Part shown: positions 6,076 to 6,218 of the stretch, piece by piece
How positions within the stretch are numbered: position 1 is the first letter of the stretch
Layout: every line of letters begins with the position of its first letter
Assembly: GCA_017549665.1 (NCBI GenBank)
Contig: JAFYUD010000196.1
Coordinates: 1-6,218, forward strand
Source of the DNA: Clostridia bacterium
Lineage (GTDB): Bacteria > Bacillota_A > Clostridia > Oscillospirales > Acutalibacteraceae
DNA length: 6,218 nucleotides
Direction of reading: 5' to 3'
Position numbers and translations under genes: made by a program
The notes under the pieces: model-generated
Databases searched by the model: none
What the model was told of the DNA's origin: nothing
The model's input: the letters and a program-made list of their open reading frames with translations, nothing else

Positions 6076-6218
<143 letters not shown>

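Overview
The window looks like chromosomal DNA of an anaerobic, low-to-moderate GC member of the Clostridia. A Ruminococcus/Oscillospiraceae-type gut or rumen bacterium is my best guess. The basis is a pyruvate:ferredoxin oxidoreductase (anaerobic metabolism), a Gram-positive-type LexA with GAAC-N4-GTTT operators, a cytoplasmic GH3 beta-glucosidase, strong AAGGAG ribosome binding sites and AT-rich promoters. The genus is an inference from overall style, not proven.

Layout. (1) Positions 1-3174, minus strand: a two-gene operon read right to left. First comes a membrane-anchored protein with a TIM-barrel, glycosyl-hydrolase-like (DUF4015-type) domain (1933-3174). Twelve bases later comes a GH3 beta-glucosidase (1-1920), whose C-terminal end is cut by the window edge. 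The Shine-Dalgarno of the glucosidase overlaps the stop codon of the first gene, so the two are probably translationally coupled. (2) Positions 3175-3379: a divergent control region. It holds a sigma-A-type promoter for the minus operon, a second for lexA, and two near-identical LexA operators 45 bp apart that bracket the lexA promoter. (3) Positions 3380-3976, plus strand: lexA, with its cleavage site and Ser/Lys dyad intact. (4) Positions 3967-5892, minus strand: three genes reading left from a strong promoter at 5914-5942. They are two related four-helix membrane proteins with a DUF3592-like soluble domain (5314-5892 and 4630-5232), then a cytidylate-kinase-like protein (3967-4593). The last gene runs into lexA tail to tail, with a 10 bp overlap. 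(5) Positions 6103-6218, plus strand: the first 38 codons of pyruvate:ferredoxin oxidoreductase, divergent from the membrane-protein operon.

Functionally the window is a patchwork: oligosaccharide breakdown (GH3), DNA-damage control (LexA), a small membrane/nucleotide-kinase-like operon of unknown role, and central fermentative metabolism (PFOR). I see no mobile element, CRISPR array, tRNA or rRNA, and nothing that clearly amounts to a new defence or mobile system. The least understood parts are the paired membrane proteins with the kinase-like gene, and the degenerate glycosidase-like membrane protein coupled to the GH3 enzyme.
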